Assembly: GCF_011075055.1 (NCBI RefSeq)
Contig: NC_058138.1
Location: 19,566,928-19,630,927 of the forward strand
Source of the DNA: Mangifera indica
Taxonomy: Eukaryota > Streptophyta > Magnoliopsida > Sapindales > Anacardiaceae
DNA length: 64,000 nucleotides
Direction of reading: 5' to 3'
Under the pieces are notes generated by a model that saw nothing but the letters and a program-made list of their open reading frames with translations, searched no databases and was not told where the DNA came from. Shown here piece after piece: positions 46,001 through 59,027 of the stretch (position 1 is its first letter; every line of letters begins with the position of its first letter). Both the position numbers and the translations under genes were made by a program.

Positions 46001-49000
46001 TCTTAAATTCCATGCGCAAATATTCTTACCATCAAAGCACTACAATAGTAAAAATTCTAAATTAACAAGTTAACGACTAAAACAATAATAATTAAGAAAG
46101 TAAATCAGCAGTTTAAGATGTACTATATGAATCCTGTAAGAAAAAATATGATAGATTGTCAGGAGCCCCTGCAGAAGGCTTTTCAACTGAAATTAGGTGA
46201 GCTTTCTCCCATTTGCTTTCCTTTATAAATAAGGAAAAGAAGATCGCAAAAGTTCACTAATCTTAATATTATACCCTATGAACAAATGGATTTGGCTCAA
46301 CTGAGCATTCATTCATCTTAAATCATAAATCCAATAGAAATTACAAGTAATGTTAATTAGCAAAAACATCCAAAGGGAAATCATAAAGAAGTTGTAGATA
46401 GGCATAGCATTCCTTGGACAAACAAAACAAGGATGCAAAACAGAAATCAGAAGAAACTATATCAATCTACCGTATTGGGTGTCCTGTCGTCAATATTTCG
46501 CCATAAAAAGACCTTTGTAATGATGCGCCGAATGAAAAATCTGCTAAACAAAATTTTAGATATTAGTGCAAAATTTTGTAGAATCAAATTTACCACTGTA
46601 TGTCTGCATATGCATCAACATTTTAAGTTTTTATAATACTGAAAATTACTGTATATAATTGAAATGAACTACAACTGTGAAATAAATTTCACATTTAAGG
46701 CAAACTAAATGAGGATAAAAGCTCTTTTAATGGAATTATAGGTTAAATCCATAATCAAATGCCCAATTATTCCCCTCAAACAGGTACAAATGCTGTATAT
46801 GGGAATAATAATAATAATTACACAATTCTGATATATAGAAAGAATACATATACATTCAACTCGATTCTACAATAAAAATGCAAGACAAAGGTTACTCACA
46901 AGGCATACAAAATCTTCTTATTTGAATCAAGTAGCAATAGCACCACAAAAAATAAATAAATTAGTAAAGGTAAGCTTTCAAAAGTTTTTAAGCTATTGTT
47001 GATTAGTATACAATCAAGAGCATAGAGCCTGAATTCTCTTTTAATTAAATGATAATTTGACTCTGAACCTAAAAAGAGAGATGGCCTAGGGATTTGGAAC
47101 TTGGAGAAGAAAAATAAGGCGCTGTTGGTTAAACAGCTTTGGAGGGTCAGTCATAAAAAATAAACACCCTATGGTATAAAGTGATCAAGAGTAAATATGG
47201 CTTTCATCCCAATGGGTGGGATTCCAACCAAAGGAACTATGTACTGATCTAATACAAGTTTATAGAAAGCCATTTCTAAGGAGTATGTTTTCTTTCGTAA
47301 TCATATTGCTCTTAAAGTGCGGAATGGTAAGTAGTTTCACTTTTGGGAGAATAAATGGCTTGGTGACTCATGCTTCCAAATTTGTTTTCCTCACCTAGAA
47401 AATATAGATTGTGCCTCAATAGATTTGCCACCATTCATGATTCTTTGACTTCTTCTTTGTCTAATAGGAATTGGTGTTGGAATGTTAATTTCAAAAGGAA
47501 TTTGAATGATAGAGAAATTCAAGATTTTCTAATTTTGTTAGGGTTGCTTGAAAATGTGACCATAAATGAGGCGAGGGAGGATAAAGGAGTATGGAAGCTT
47601 GATTCATCAGGTTGTTACACCTGTAAGTCCTCCTCTAAGAGATTATGTGAAGAAAATTTGAATGAGGAGTTACACTATTGTAATATTATGCAATCATTAA
47701 CAAAAAAAATAAGGCTAGAGCCGCTAGACTATTGTAACTTAAAGAAGAATTCAATGTTGTTGTTTCTAATACTAAACTAACAATTTCTAAACCACTGGAT
47801 GACAAAAAGCCGGTGTTACAAAAGTTAGTAGCAATATTCAACCAAATATTAACTTAAAGATTTGTTCCCACCTTTTCATAAGGACTAGATCTAAAATAAA
47901 TTATAAAATACATTATAATTAAAAGGAACTTATGAATTCTTTGAAAATATTGCTCCAGATAAACATAGAGATGATTTCTTGCTTTCAGAGCTATTAGTAA
48001 CAAAACAATTTAAGGAGTATGAAGTTGTAACAACTTAATTTTCTTTTTCTTTTTTCTATTTTCTTATAATGGATGCTAGTTTACGTGTTCTAGGATGTCA
48101 TTATTTTAATAAATTATTTTACATCTTATATGAACATAGTAAATTATTGATGCAGTCAATGAGAACCAAGAAGAAAGAAATTCTCACACAGTGAGAATAC
48201 AAAGGAGAGAAAGAATTGTCAAGAGAGAAAAAAAGAAATTCTCTAGAAAGATGAAGTGTTACTTGGTATGCCAATGTTAAACAAAAACTTAATCATTATT
48301 CAGGGTGAGTATGACTTAAAAGCTTACTAAATTATAGATAGAACGGCTTTTCATAGCCTCTGAGAAAGTCCTAAGTAACTGTTCGCCTCCTGTTGGCATT
48401 CTCTTTATCTTAACAAGAACAGAAGCTCTTTGTCTTTCTCTCTAATTGATCCCTTTCCATCTAATCCCAAAGCATTCCCGTTCACCCCCTTGATCAAAGT
48501 TCATTTCCTCAATCTTTCTCTGCTTCTCAAATTGAAACTATTTCCTCTCTCTTACCCTCTATCTGTAACATTTCTTTAAGATCTTGGCTCTCACTGAATG
48601 TTATGATGATTAAAACTGTTATCTTCATGTATATTTAGAATGTAGATTCCTCTCTATGGCTTTAACAGCAAACGAAATTCTAAATTATTATTTTTACTGA
48701 ACTGTTTTATTCATTGTTGTCGGTGCCTATACATATAGGATTCTCCAGTGATGCCAAATTGTATAATCTACATTCAACCAAATTTGATTTAAAAAAAAAA
48801 CATATTTCTATGTCTATCTGAAACAGAAAAGAATAGATTTTACCTGATATGAATTTAGCTGAAGTAAAAACCGACCCCGCCAAAGTTTTAGAACGACTAG
48901 CATGAATACCCTGCAAAAACAAGTTCCAGAAATGCATACACAGATTAATTCTCAGTTACTGGTACAAGTTCTTATAAAATATGAATCACAGCAACTGAAG

Positions 49001-49122
49001 AAACCTAAAAGACTCAACATTATAGTTTATAATAACGAAGCATCTTAATAAACCAAAAATTAAAATTAAACAAAATAACAAAAGCTTTATATTACCTTTT
49101 TTAGAAGCTCTCTCCAGGCCAT
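43093..49122 (-). CDS. Mitochondrial translation initiation factor IF-2
   Basis: A bacterial-type GTPase that brings initiator tRNA to the small ribosomal subunit. Its short basic N-terminus ([16 protein letters not shown]) suggests mitochondrial targeting. Seven coding exons: 49096-49122, 48844-48910, 46513-46540, 45558-45894, 44028-45065, 43633-43782 and 43093-43527, giving 693 residues. The 28-nt third exon is my inference: without it the phases of exons 2 and 4 do not match, and with it the frame is restored ([15 protein letters not shown]). Domains: an IF2_N-like segment (about 101-163); a G domain with GHVDHGKT (181-188), DTPGH (228-232), NKCD (282-285) and SAIKK; then domains II, III and a C-terminal beta barrel ending SGAVRIEC. 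It lacks the long N-terminal extension of plastid IF-2. A LINE relic lies in the intron before the 28-nt exon, on the opposite strand. Confidence 0.9.
47075..47780 (+). pseudogene. LINE (non-LTR retrotransposon) reverse-transcriptase 3' relic
   Basis: The + strand shows, across several frames with stops, the plant L1-type C-terminal pattern: [20 protein letters not shown] with WR, then [14 protein letters not shown], then WENKWLGD. A longer open part (from about 47,370) has [19 protein letters not shown] and [18 protein letters not shown], typical of the zf-RVT region. It is frameshifted and has no endonuclease or catalytic reverse-transcriptase domain, so it is a dead, 5'-truncated insertion. 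It lies within a mitochondrial IF-2 intron in antisense orientation. Confidence 0.75.
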
Positions 49123-49427
49123 GAGTGAATAACCTAGCGGAAGAATTTCAGGCGTCCATTAATTAGAGTTTATGATTATGATTGAGCAGTTTTTGGAGTC
49201 CTCTTTCGGTGATTTTCCTTGGTTTGAAAGTGAGAACATGAAAAAGAGGGGTTTGGGATTTTTATGGGGGCAAAAGGGCAAAAATGTCACAACGAGCGTG
49301 CGTGTGCGGTCTCGACTACAACTTGCTTCTCACTTACCCGGCCCGAAACTTTGACCCGGTTTAATTCTTCCAATGGTTGTGTGCCCCCCTCTCCAATCTA
49401 ATTTACATTTCCTTGAAATGGGCATTT

Positions 49428-49499
49428 TGGGCTCTACATGGCCGACTAGCCCATTCAAACAGTTCCAAATTGCCAGAGACTTACAGCCCATAAAGCCCA
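49428..49499 (-). promoter_or_regulatory. Four site II (TGGGCT) motifs upstream of mitochondrial IF-2
   Basis: TGGGCT occurs on + at 49428-49433 and on - at 49448-49453, 49485-49490 and 49494-49499, about 305-375 bp upstream of the start codon. Clustered site II motifs, bound by TCP factors, are a known feature of nuclear genes for mitochondrial proteins. The match in function supports the gene call. The transcription start is not known. Confidence 0.55.
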
Positions 49500-52400
49500 A
49501 ATCCAAGAAATTGGAACTAGTTTACTTATCAAGCGACCATTTGAGAAAGCCGGATTTCTATTTTCTCCTTCATTTTGCTTTTCTTCTACGGAAAAATATT
49601 TTTGTAAATTTGTAATTTAGTTTGGAAATCTTTATTTTGAAAAACCAAGAACTGAATTTTCATAGCTTTGAGGGGTTTTTTTAATTGAAATTTAATTATA
49701 AACGTAATTTTTTAAATTATGTAAATGTGTAAAAAAAAAAATGTTTGTGAAGATTGTTCATTTAAACCTTGAAAGGTGTAAAAAGAAATTAAAGTATTGA
49801 TATCATAGTGGTTAGTCCATCACTTTGCAATTAGGCTAAATTAAGTGATTAAGAATCTAATGGGGTTTAAAATCAGCAACTAACATTGACTAAGACATTA
49901 TTTGACAATTAAGTTTAGGTAAGATTTTTATTAATTGGTTAATCATAGGTCAATCTATTCATCTGGGTTCTTCTGCAATCGCCTATATAATCTAATGGTT
50001 ATTTATAGAAATATATATAAAAAATAAATTAAATTTAAAAAAGTAGAAAGAAAATAAAAAAGAAAGGTCAAAAGTGTGAAGAAGAAGCAAAAGTAATTTG
50101 ATTGACTTGATCAAGCTTGGTGGTCAAGACATCAAGAAAGACTATGAAAAAATATTGGCCTAGTAGGGGAAGGGAACTTGGTCTTTCTCCCTCCTCATGA
50201 GTAACATTTCCATTTAACCCGAACGAAACTCATTAACCACATATTAAAATCAAAATTTTAAATTATTTGATATAATAAATTTGATAATAATTTAGAGACC
50301 GATCTTTAAATATAAAGTTTTCTGTTAAGAACAGAGATAAAATTATTATTTTACTAATAATATTAAAAAATATAAAATGTATTATATTTTCTCCCTTAAA
50401 TTTTAAAAATTAACATTTTCACCTTTACCTAAAGTTTTTTTAAACTTTGAAAAATCATATTTTCCTTTCAAATTTTTTCTTCACCTCTCTAACCACCATC
50501 TCTGATGCCAATAACCTCCTATTTTTACCCTAACCCGTTAGTCAATATACATAAAAAAATTTAAAATAGATATATTATTAGTTATATATAAAATTATATA
50601 TATTATTTAAATTATTAGGATGATCGAATGCCGACATAATACGTAAAAAAAAAAAGTGAGGGTGAGAGGTTTGATTTCAATTGTGGTAGCTTTCAACCAC
50701 TTAAAACATTTCTCTTATTTCTCTACCTACCACAAATGCACTTGGAGACTCACCAAACCCAAACCTCCACTTTTATTTCTCTTCTTACTATTCTAATTTT
50801 AATGGTATTTCTATTATTCTTTTTTAATGTTGTCTACATCCAGTTAAACGAATTCAGAGCCACGGACCATTTCATATCTTTGGCATAAATTTTATGAAGA
50901 GTTTTTAATTATTTTACGAGTTTGACTTTTATTTGGTTATTTGATAATGTATTTGGAAAAATAGGAAAAACAAGTCTTCCATATTAAGCTTTTGAGTTGT
51001 CATAATTTGAACTAAAATGTCTGGTGGTTGGTGAGAATGGCCCAAATATAAATAAAATCAAACTTAACCCAATACAATTAATAATCAAATTAGCTACCAA
51101 AGACATTTTCAATCAAACGTCATCTTCATTAACATGGCTACTAAAATGGAGTTTAAATTTAATTAATAATATTTTTTTTTACCTTGCAAGCTCTTAAGTT
51201 AGTGGGGTCATCCCCTGCCGTCTTCTTGAGTTGCAGCATCGACCACTCTCCCAACCAGAGGCAAAATACGAGCCACCCTACTTGTAAACATCACTTAAAG
51301 ATCGCATTAAAGATCAACATAATTCAACTCAGCTGGCCAGTATCAATCAGAGGGAATAAACAAAATAAAAAGCAAGGTTGATGCATGATTCCACTCACCT
51401 CTAGGCTTAGCCCTCGTGCAAAAGGCTTCTGAATGTTGCTGAAAACAGAGTATTAGGTGTAATGTCACAAGTAATAAAGCTCTTTTCGACTCAACAAGCT
51501 TTTGCTCTCTGCTTTCAATATATATGTATAGAAATTGAAGAATTTCCAACTAAATTGGGCACCATATTGTGATTAGGGATAACAGTGGAGAAAAGCAGAG
51601 AGAAGATTTCAATCTCCATCCTTGTCTTCATTACGGGGATGATAAAAAATTTTTGTCTTCTTTCTATAGAGAAAAATCTTCTTTTTATTTTGTTCTCGTC
51701 TCATTCCACATCTTTATAGAAAAAAATCTTCATTTCATACGCTCAAAATATAATATAAATATATTAAATAAACAAATTAATTGAAATTAAAACTAATTCA
51801 CCATTTCAAGTGTCATTACTATTATATATTAACCATTTTAATATGTATAATAAAAATATAAAACTATGATAAAAATATTAATATAAAAGCATAAGGATAA
51901 AGACAGGGTCGAACAACAATAAAACGAGATAAAAACATATATATTTTTGTTTTCGATCCGTCTTTAATTATTGAGGTATTTTTCATTCTTATCTTTTTTT
52001 CCAATTTTTATTAAAAAAAAAAATTTCTTTAAGATAAAATAGACTCCCAGACCCAAGATTCAAATTGAGATTCCATCTCTGATTGTGCTCATATACAATC
52101 AATGAATGCCCCCAAAACAAGTGAAAAGACATTAACCTAATTAATTAATTATATTCTACGATTAAGACAACAAAAACACTCATTAGGCTAGCAGAGAAAA
52201 TAGAATGTATTGTTGGTTGGTGAAATGGTGTTTGTCAATCAGATTTTCGATCTAGTAGCAGAAAAAACTAAAGTTTATGGAGATAATAACAAACAATAAT
52301 CTCATCTTTCTTCTTCACTTTCTTTAAGGTTTCTGAAGCATACAACAGTTGAGTGTGAAATGTTATACAAATTCTTACACGTAACGTGATAACTGGTCAT

Positions 52401-52507
52401 TAATTTATATTTACCCAGCGAGAAAATCCCATTATCAATTTATGATTGAAAAATTAAAAAAAAACAAAAGAAATTTAATTTTCCATTTTTTTTTTTTTTA
52501 ATGTTTA
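49500..52507. other. AT-rich spacer
   Basis: No supported gene. A stretch at about 50,330-50,540 shares CCTTTACC-, TTTTAAACTTTGAAAAA- and TACCCTAACCC-type words with the interior of the Mutator-like element and may be a further decayed copy. A slightly GC-richer patch at 51,180-51,460 has short frames on both strands that I cannot identify. The final 300 bp are probably the 3' flank of the arogenate dehydratase gene. Confidence 0.5.
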
Positions 52508-53779
52508 TTAATCGCCCCTAGATGGGCACCATGGAGTCATGTCCATTGGATAACTCCCCAGCACCCTCAAGAACGACGTGAACTCCTGAACCTCAGCCAA
52601 CGCGTTTTGAGCCCTAACTTCCGCCATCGAAGCCTCAAAATCCACGTAAAACATGTATTCGAAATGCTTCGCCGTCCCTACATTGGCATCATCTACCAAC
52701 CTGATCGGACAGTTCCTGTGTGGCCTTGATTCAATCTTCGTCAAACTTATGTTCCTGAAAGCAAACGCCGACAACACCTTGAATAATACGCTTGTTCCCT
52801 TATCGTGCGCGAACACGATGCTTGTCTTGAACGGCCGATCCGTACGGGGAATGATTGGTTCACGTGCCAACATCACGAACCTGGTTACGTTACTCGAATC
52901 GTCTTGAATGCCGTCGGCTAGAACTTGTAATCCGTACAACTCAGCGGCGCGTGCCGAGGCGATTGCAGCGGTGTTTCGGAGGTTGTTGGCCGCGATGTAT
53001 TCGGCCGCGCCGGCCGTATCGTCAACAGCCTCACGTACGACGTTGAGCCCGAGTTTGGTGAGAGTGTGTTCACACTGAGCGAGTGCTTGAGGATGAGAGA
53101 TGACTCGCGTGAGATAGTCCATTCTTACACCGGGTAAAGCTAAGAGACAATGATGAACGGGAAACTGGACTTCACCAACGATATGCAACCGGTGACGGAG
53201 GAGAAGGTCGTAGTTACGGTGGATAGATCCGCCCAAGGAGTTTTCAACAGGTAAAACGGCACGGTCGGCGATCCAAAGCTCGACGGCTTGAAACGCGACT
53301 TCGAACTGGTCACAAGGAATGGCTTCACAATTAGGATAAGCTTTACCAGCGGCGGCTTCAGAGTACGCGCCAGGGACGCCTTGGTAGGCGACTCTAAGCT
53401 CAGAGCCGTGCATAGGCGCCGGAGAGAGGTCTGTGATGGTGAGCGCCTTTTGAGGCGGCAGTTGTTGAGGAGGTTTGTCGTTGTTATGATCGATAGGGAC
53501 CAAGTTGAGGTCAACAGAAGTCTTGTGGCCGTTGATAGCAGCTACATGATCGGCAGATTTGTCGATGGGGCCCTCCTGAGAATTAACTTTACTGGAGAGA
53601 ATAGCACAGGAGCTTTGCCAGTCGGCACGGCTTAAACCAACGGCGTTGGGAAAGTTATTAACAGAATCGGATCTGTAAATACAACTGACCCGGGAAAACT
53701 GGTGGGTCCGGAGAAGGGAACGTGGGTTGTTGAGGTGGTGAGGAGGAGGAGGAGTAAGAGTCTGCATGATGATTGCCAA
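52508..53779 (-). CDS. ADT: Arogenate dehydratase (plastidial phenylalanine synthesis)
   Basis: Catalyses decarboxylation and dehydration of arogenate to phenylalanine in plastids, feeding protein synthesis and phenylpropanoids; some isoforms also use prephenate. It is a single intronless frame of 423 residues (419 if translation begins at the second Met, 53,767, which resembles the usual MQTL-type start). Residues 1 to about 120 are a Ser/Asn/Pro-rich plastid transit peptide plus linker, with the subfamily block [17 protein letters not shown]. The catalytic PDT domain (about 125-310) has [49 protein letters not shown] and the catalytic [11 protein letters not shown] motif. The ACT regulatory domain (about 318-410) has [20 protein letters not shown] with the ESRP effector motif. 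The intronless structure and linker resemble the Arabidopsis ADT3-ADT6 group, ADT3 most closely as I recall it. No truncation is seen. Confidence 0.96.
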   Translation of the reverse strand: MAIIMQTLTPPPPHHLNNPRSLLRTHQFSRVSCIYRSDSVNNFPNAVGLSRADWQSSCAILSSKVNSQEGPIDKSADHVAAINGHKTSVDLNLVPIDHNNDKPPQQLPPQKALTITDLSPAPMHGSELRVAYQGVPGAYSEAAAGKAYPNCEAIPCDQFEVAFQAVELWIADRAVLPVENSLGGSIHRNYDLLLRHRLHIVGEVQFPVHHCLLALPGVRMDYLTRVISHPQALAQCEHTLTKLGLNVVREAVDDTAGAAEYIAANNLRNTAAIASARAAELYGLQVLADGIQDDSSNVTRFVMLAREPIIPRTDRPFKTSIVFAHDKGTSVLFKVLSAFAFRNISLTKIESRPHRNCPIRLVDDANVGTAKHFEYMFYVDFEASMAEVRAQNALAEVQEFTSFLRVLGSYPMDMTPWCPSRGD

Positions 53780-53912
53780 TAGTAGTCGTAATTATATTAA
53801 AAATGCGAACACAAAAGTGAAAATAAAAAAGAGAGAGAGAATCGCTGAGTTAGCTTGGTGTTCTCTTTTAGAAGGGAACGTCAAGCTGAGAGAAAGGTAG
53901 CAGATGAGGGCG

Positions 53913-53980
53913 TTTATATAGTGAGACAGAGGTGGAAATGTGTGCGAGGCGACGGTGGCTCGGTCAATCTCACACCTACC
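53913..53980 (-). promoter_or_regulatory. ADT promoter: TATA box and AC-I MYB element
   Basis: On the gene's strand TATATAAA lies at 53913-53920, about 135 bp upstream of the start codon. An ACCTACC motif (AC-I element) lies at 53974-53980 on the + strand, about 55 bp upstream of the TATA box. AC elements bind R2R3-MYB factors that control phenylpropanoid and lignin genes. Motif orientation is not critical for this class. Confidence 0.65.
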
Positions 53981-56900
53981 CCCCACTTCTTTCAATCTCT
54001 ACGATCTTTAATAAATTATTATATCCATATATGACGTCCGTCAAAGATTTTTAATCTTATTTATTAACTTAATTATTACATAAGTGGACAATTTTCAGTA
54101 CTCGTAAATATGACACAATACAACATAATTTTTTTATATAAAATTTATTTTTGATTAATTTAACATAATATAAAATTAAATTAAATAAAATTAAAATTAA
54201 TAAAAAATAATTTGAATTAAATCAAATATTTTTTAAAAAAAAATTCAATAAAATTTATTAAAAATAAATTATAAAAATATGAAAAAATAATATTAACAAT
54301 AGATAAAGTTATTATATATAATTATAATTAATCATATTATCTTCGATTTTTATTTAAATGTGTTATATTATTATTTAGTTGTAAGAATGTTATTTAATTA
54401 ATAAAATTATTGACATATTTTCAATTAAATTTTTAGATTATTTGTAAACAATACAAAATATTATATTGTATGTTTTATTAATAGTAAGTTGAGATATTTT
54501 AATAAAGATTTTAAATTACCAAAAACACTTAGAAAAGTATAAATAATAAACAATTTCGTATTAATTTGGGTTATATCGGTCAACACAAATATTAAATATT
54601 GGGTTAGGATAAAATTTTTTTAATATAATTATAATTTGGGTCAAATTATAGTTAAAGACTTTTAATTTGAAACTTAAATTAATATAATATGAATACGATC
54701 TAATAACAATATCTAACATTTCTATAAGGTATTATCAAATATGTAGAGTGAATTTATTGTTAATTGATTATTTAAAAAGAATGTTATAGTATCAATTTAT
54801 TAAAATAAATATGAATAGGTCAAGTCTAATTTATAAAATAAAACAGAAATAATTTAAATTTTTAATATTTTAAATATAATGAAAATATGCTTTTGAAAAT
54901 CAAACGGAAAAGATTATCCAAGACTTGTTTCTTCGTTATAATTTTATCTTTATTATTTAAAACTCTCTTGAATTTGAGGTTGATAAGTTCTTATTGAATA
55001 CGATGTTTCAAATTTGAGAACCTCGTTTGATATCACCACTTAAAGGCTTTTTCTTGTGTGCTCATCTTCTTACAAATTTGGTGGCATAATTTTTGTTTCA
55101 CACTTACAACAACCGCCCACGCCTTCAATTTCCTAAGTGCTGATGTCAATAGCTAATTCAACAAGCATCACCCTACGAAATAAAACAAAGTTGAGGTGGG
55201 TAATCTAATCTGTGTACCAGCCTAAACTTTGGATGCACAAGTCAATAAAGATGATTTTGAATTAAAAAGAATACTCTTCGACGTATTAAAATTTGTATTT
55301 GTATAGTCAATTCATTAATCATAAATATTTCATATTTACAAAATTTCTAATAAGAGACAGCTAAAAATGACAAGAATTTTTTATCTTCGTCTTTTGAAAA
55401 AAATTGATTTATTTTCTTGCTTATGCCCCATCCCAAGAAAATCCCCTAATTTATAAATCAAATAATAATAAAATTATATATACCAATTTTAGATATATAA
55501 ATATATAATATTTATATATGTTATTATATAATTGAGTAATTTTAAATTAAAAATAAAATAATATTTAATCGTATAATGACACGTATATATATATATATCT
55601 AAAATAAATACGTATAGTATTATTACTCATCAACCAATCCCATTTCCGCCAAACAACCCAAGTTGGAGTCCCATAATTTATCACCATTCACCACAAATCT
55701 CATTCAACAACCACTATCATCATCCACAAAGTAAACCTTAGATATATTCATTTTTATTTAAAAAAAAAAAGGGTAATTACAAGTCAAACTTCATATATTA
55801 TTATTATTATTTATATTTTTTTATAATTATTATTATTATATCTTTAATTGAAAATAAAATCTTGTTTCTTCGATTAATAAATCTCATTAACGAAAATTAA
55901 CTATGGGTGGAATTTCTTTTCTCTTTTCATGAATAAGAATGCAAAAATGATACAAACTTTGTGTGGGAAAAATGTCATCATCTCCTCTTCTAATAATATT
56001 TTTATGAACGTGATCAGATTCATCAATTTTACATCGGGAAGTTAAATTTATTTATAAATGTTTTTATTAATACAATTTAACAACTTGAATTTGGTAACAT
56101 AAATAAACTAAAATTTAAATTAAAACGTGCAGGGAAAAAGACATGACGACGCTCCAATAGCAGGACCATTTTTGTAAATGGGTGTTGTTGGCCAACCATA
56201 AGAATGAGCCACTTGGCACATTTCCTTCCAGAAAATAAATTGTGAACTTTGTTGGTTATTTCCTTTTATACCGCTTAACTTTTTGTTGACACAAGTATGC
56301 ATCTTCGTTTTTAGTCAGCTTGACTGATTAAAGTATAAATTAATTTATAATTTAATCTAATTTTACAATTTACTCAATTTTATATATAAATATTAATTTA
56401 TTTAAAAATTAATCAAATTCGATAAACCCATAATTAGGTTTATATAATATATATTTGAAATTATATTTTATATGTTTTATATTTAAAAAATATGATAAAT
56501 ATTTGATACTATTTATAAAATACATAATATTTGGATAATAAGTTAAATGAATTGGTTATTCAGTTGAATCGTAAAATATGATATAACTAATTCGATCATT
56601 GATTCGGTTTTAAAAATATTATCTTTACATATGAAACTAAACTAAATTAGCAAATCCTTAGTTCAAATTCGGATCGAATTTTGGTTCCATTTGAACTACA
56701 AGACAACTTGAATCTCCTCTAACCTATTTATACTTTGTAGATGCTTGTTCCCATGTGCAAGTGGATGGGCACATGATAATGTTAGCCTAGAGATGTGGAG
56801 GACAATAAATGTTTCTTATAAGCATCCTTGATTATATATTAAAATTAAATATTTTATTTCACTGATAATATATTTGAATTATAATTTTAATAATATATTT

Positions 56901-59027
56901 TTATCCTTTCTTCCTTTCTTCTAATTTATGAATTGTCACAATTTTTTAAATATTATTATTTAATTATAAATATATATTCTTGTAATTGATTAATAGTTTC
57001 TGGTTTTACTTAATATATAATTAATTAATTTGTTAATAATATTAGTAATGGTTTAATTAGTTCGTTCCTCTTCTAATTAGATGCATCAGTATCACCCCTT
57101 TTCTTTTCTTTAAATATGTGAAGCATTCAATTCATTGAATTCAACACTAATTAATAAATATTTAAATTACAATAAAAAATAAAATTGTATTATTTTTAAT
57201 ATATTATAATTATATAACAATTTTATTTTCTAAATTAATTACTTCTATTTATTTTAATAATTCATAAATAAAAATTTAAAATTTTAATATTTAACTAAAA
57301 TCAATTTGGATTTTCAAGTACCCTAAGTGAGAATAAGTCTTTTACCTAAAATTTATATAAAATTCCAGCCAACTTTGTGTGTCTCAAAATCTGGGCTGCC
57401 ATACCGTCACTTAAAATAATATTATAATTTCATCAATATTTGACTTGACCAAAATTTCCCCAAAAAAGAATTATTCTTAATTTTTAGCGTGGCTCTGTAC
57501 TTAATGAATAAAAATAATTTTCATAAATAATTTTTTATTATTTATATTATTTTATTTAATTTATTTTTAATAAACAATAATAATATAGGTAATAATCTAA
57601 TTATCACATTTATCTTTAATATTAAAAAATTACTAAAAAAATTTAATTTTATTATAATTTAATTTTTATTTATTAATTTTTTATAATAAAAATAATTATA
57701 TTTGAAAATATTTAAATAAAAAATATACTACCTTTAATCAAATACAATAATTATTTATATTTATTAAATTTTTAAATAATTTATCTTTAAAATAATTTTT
57801 TAATTTTAATAATAAAATATTAACAAAACAGACGTCCATTAATCTTTTGACAGTAGGGCGGTGGAAGTTGGTGAGAAAGTATAAAGAGATAAATAAAATA
57901 AATTAAAAGGAAGAAGGGGGGAAATTGGCTTCAATAATTGAACTACCAGTTGATAAAAAATTTGGTAATAAATTATAAAATTTCTTAAAAATTAAGTTAA
58001 CACGTTTTGCACAGTTTAATTATTTTTGTTTGTTTGTTTGTTTGTAAACAATAATTGAACAGCACCTGCGTAATTGACTTTTTCCTCCAATCAAAGCAAA
58101 ACATGTTTTATCTCTTGCTACAGTGTTTGTCCGAAATTGGAATTTTGGGAGGACATTTCATTTTCACACTGATTAAATGTGTTTTAATAACGGGGGTATT
58201 ATTGTCAGGGACGTTTGATTTAAAAAATATTTTATTATTAAAATTAAAAAAATTGTCTTAAAAATAAATTAACATAAAACATGTTAATATAACTAAATAT
58301 AAAATTAATTTATACATATTATTCTTTTAAAGATATTTAATTAAAATAGTATATTAATAATATTTTATTATTGATAATCAAACATAATAATTAATTATAA
58401 TCCTTGTTTATTATCTCTTAATTTGAAGGATAATGAATTCCATCCTTATATTTATAAATTTTAAAAAAATTATACCCTAATTGATGACATCCCTTTAATA
58501 TTTATTGTAATTTCGATAAATAAAAACGTGTTTAAGCAATATAACTAATATAAAGTGTGATACTAAATATTTAAATTAATTTCAAAGTTTTCATTGTAAA
58601 TAATGCATCATAAATTATATAAAATAAAGACTTGTGTATGAGTTCGAGCTATTAAATTTTAAGGTTGGTAGTATTTTTCATACGAGTATAACATACGAAG
58701 CAAAAGAATTAAGAAAGTTGGAATATTTGAAGTTGTGTCCCAAATCGTTAGGCCATGGGGTATAAATGTGACACATCATTGTAGAAAAACAAACTATAAA
58801 AGAAGTTAAATATTTAGAACCTAAACAAAATAAGAAAATTACCAAAGTTAGATAGAGTCCAAGTGAACTTGGATTTGTTCTGGTTTTGGTGATGTCCTCA
58901 ACTAACAGTTTTAACATTATTCTCAGGCAAAGCTATCACACAAATGGGATGGTGCATTTCCATCTAGATAATGCAACAACACACAAATGGGAATCTAAAG
59001 TTGGAGAAGTGGCCGAAAATACATCAT
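53981..59027. other. Very AT-rich gene-poor spacer
   Basis: Long stretches of AT-rich, low-complexity DNA (especially 54.1-54.9, 56.3-57.3 and 57.5-58.6 kb). It includes an AT-rich MITE copy at about 55,455-55,630 and a (GTTT)n run near 58,028-58,044. Short frames such as 58,055-58,261 resemble no known protein. Nothing suggests a gene. Confidence 0.6.
55455..55630 (-). mobile_element. AT-rich MITE family, copy B
   Basis: An inverted copy of the repeat at 15,230-15,395. Reverse complemented it reads GTCATTATACGATTAAATAT, then TATTTTATTTTTAATTT, then CTCAATTATATAATAACATA. Both ends carry imperfect inverted repeats of about 35 bp, meeting at TTTTAGATATATA on each side. It is the best-preserved copy for defining the family's ends. 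Confidence 0.55.

Noticed and set aside
51180..51460. Possible miRNA precursor or small gene in a GC-richer patch
   Set aside because: I compared it with common plant miRNA sequences by eye and found no match, and I saw no long hairpin or conserved frame.
53140..53635. Open frames in other phases across the arogenate dehydratase gene
   Set aside because: They overlap a full-length, highly conserved frame and have no homology of their own.
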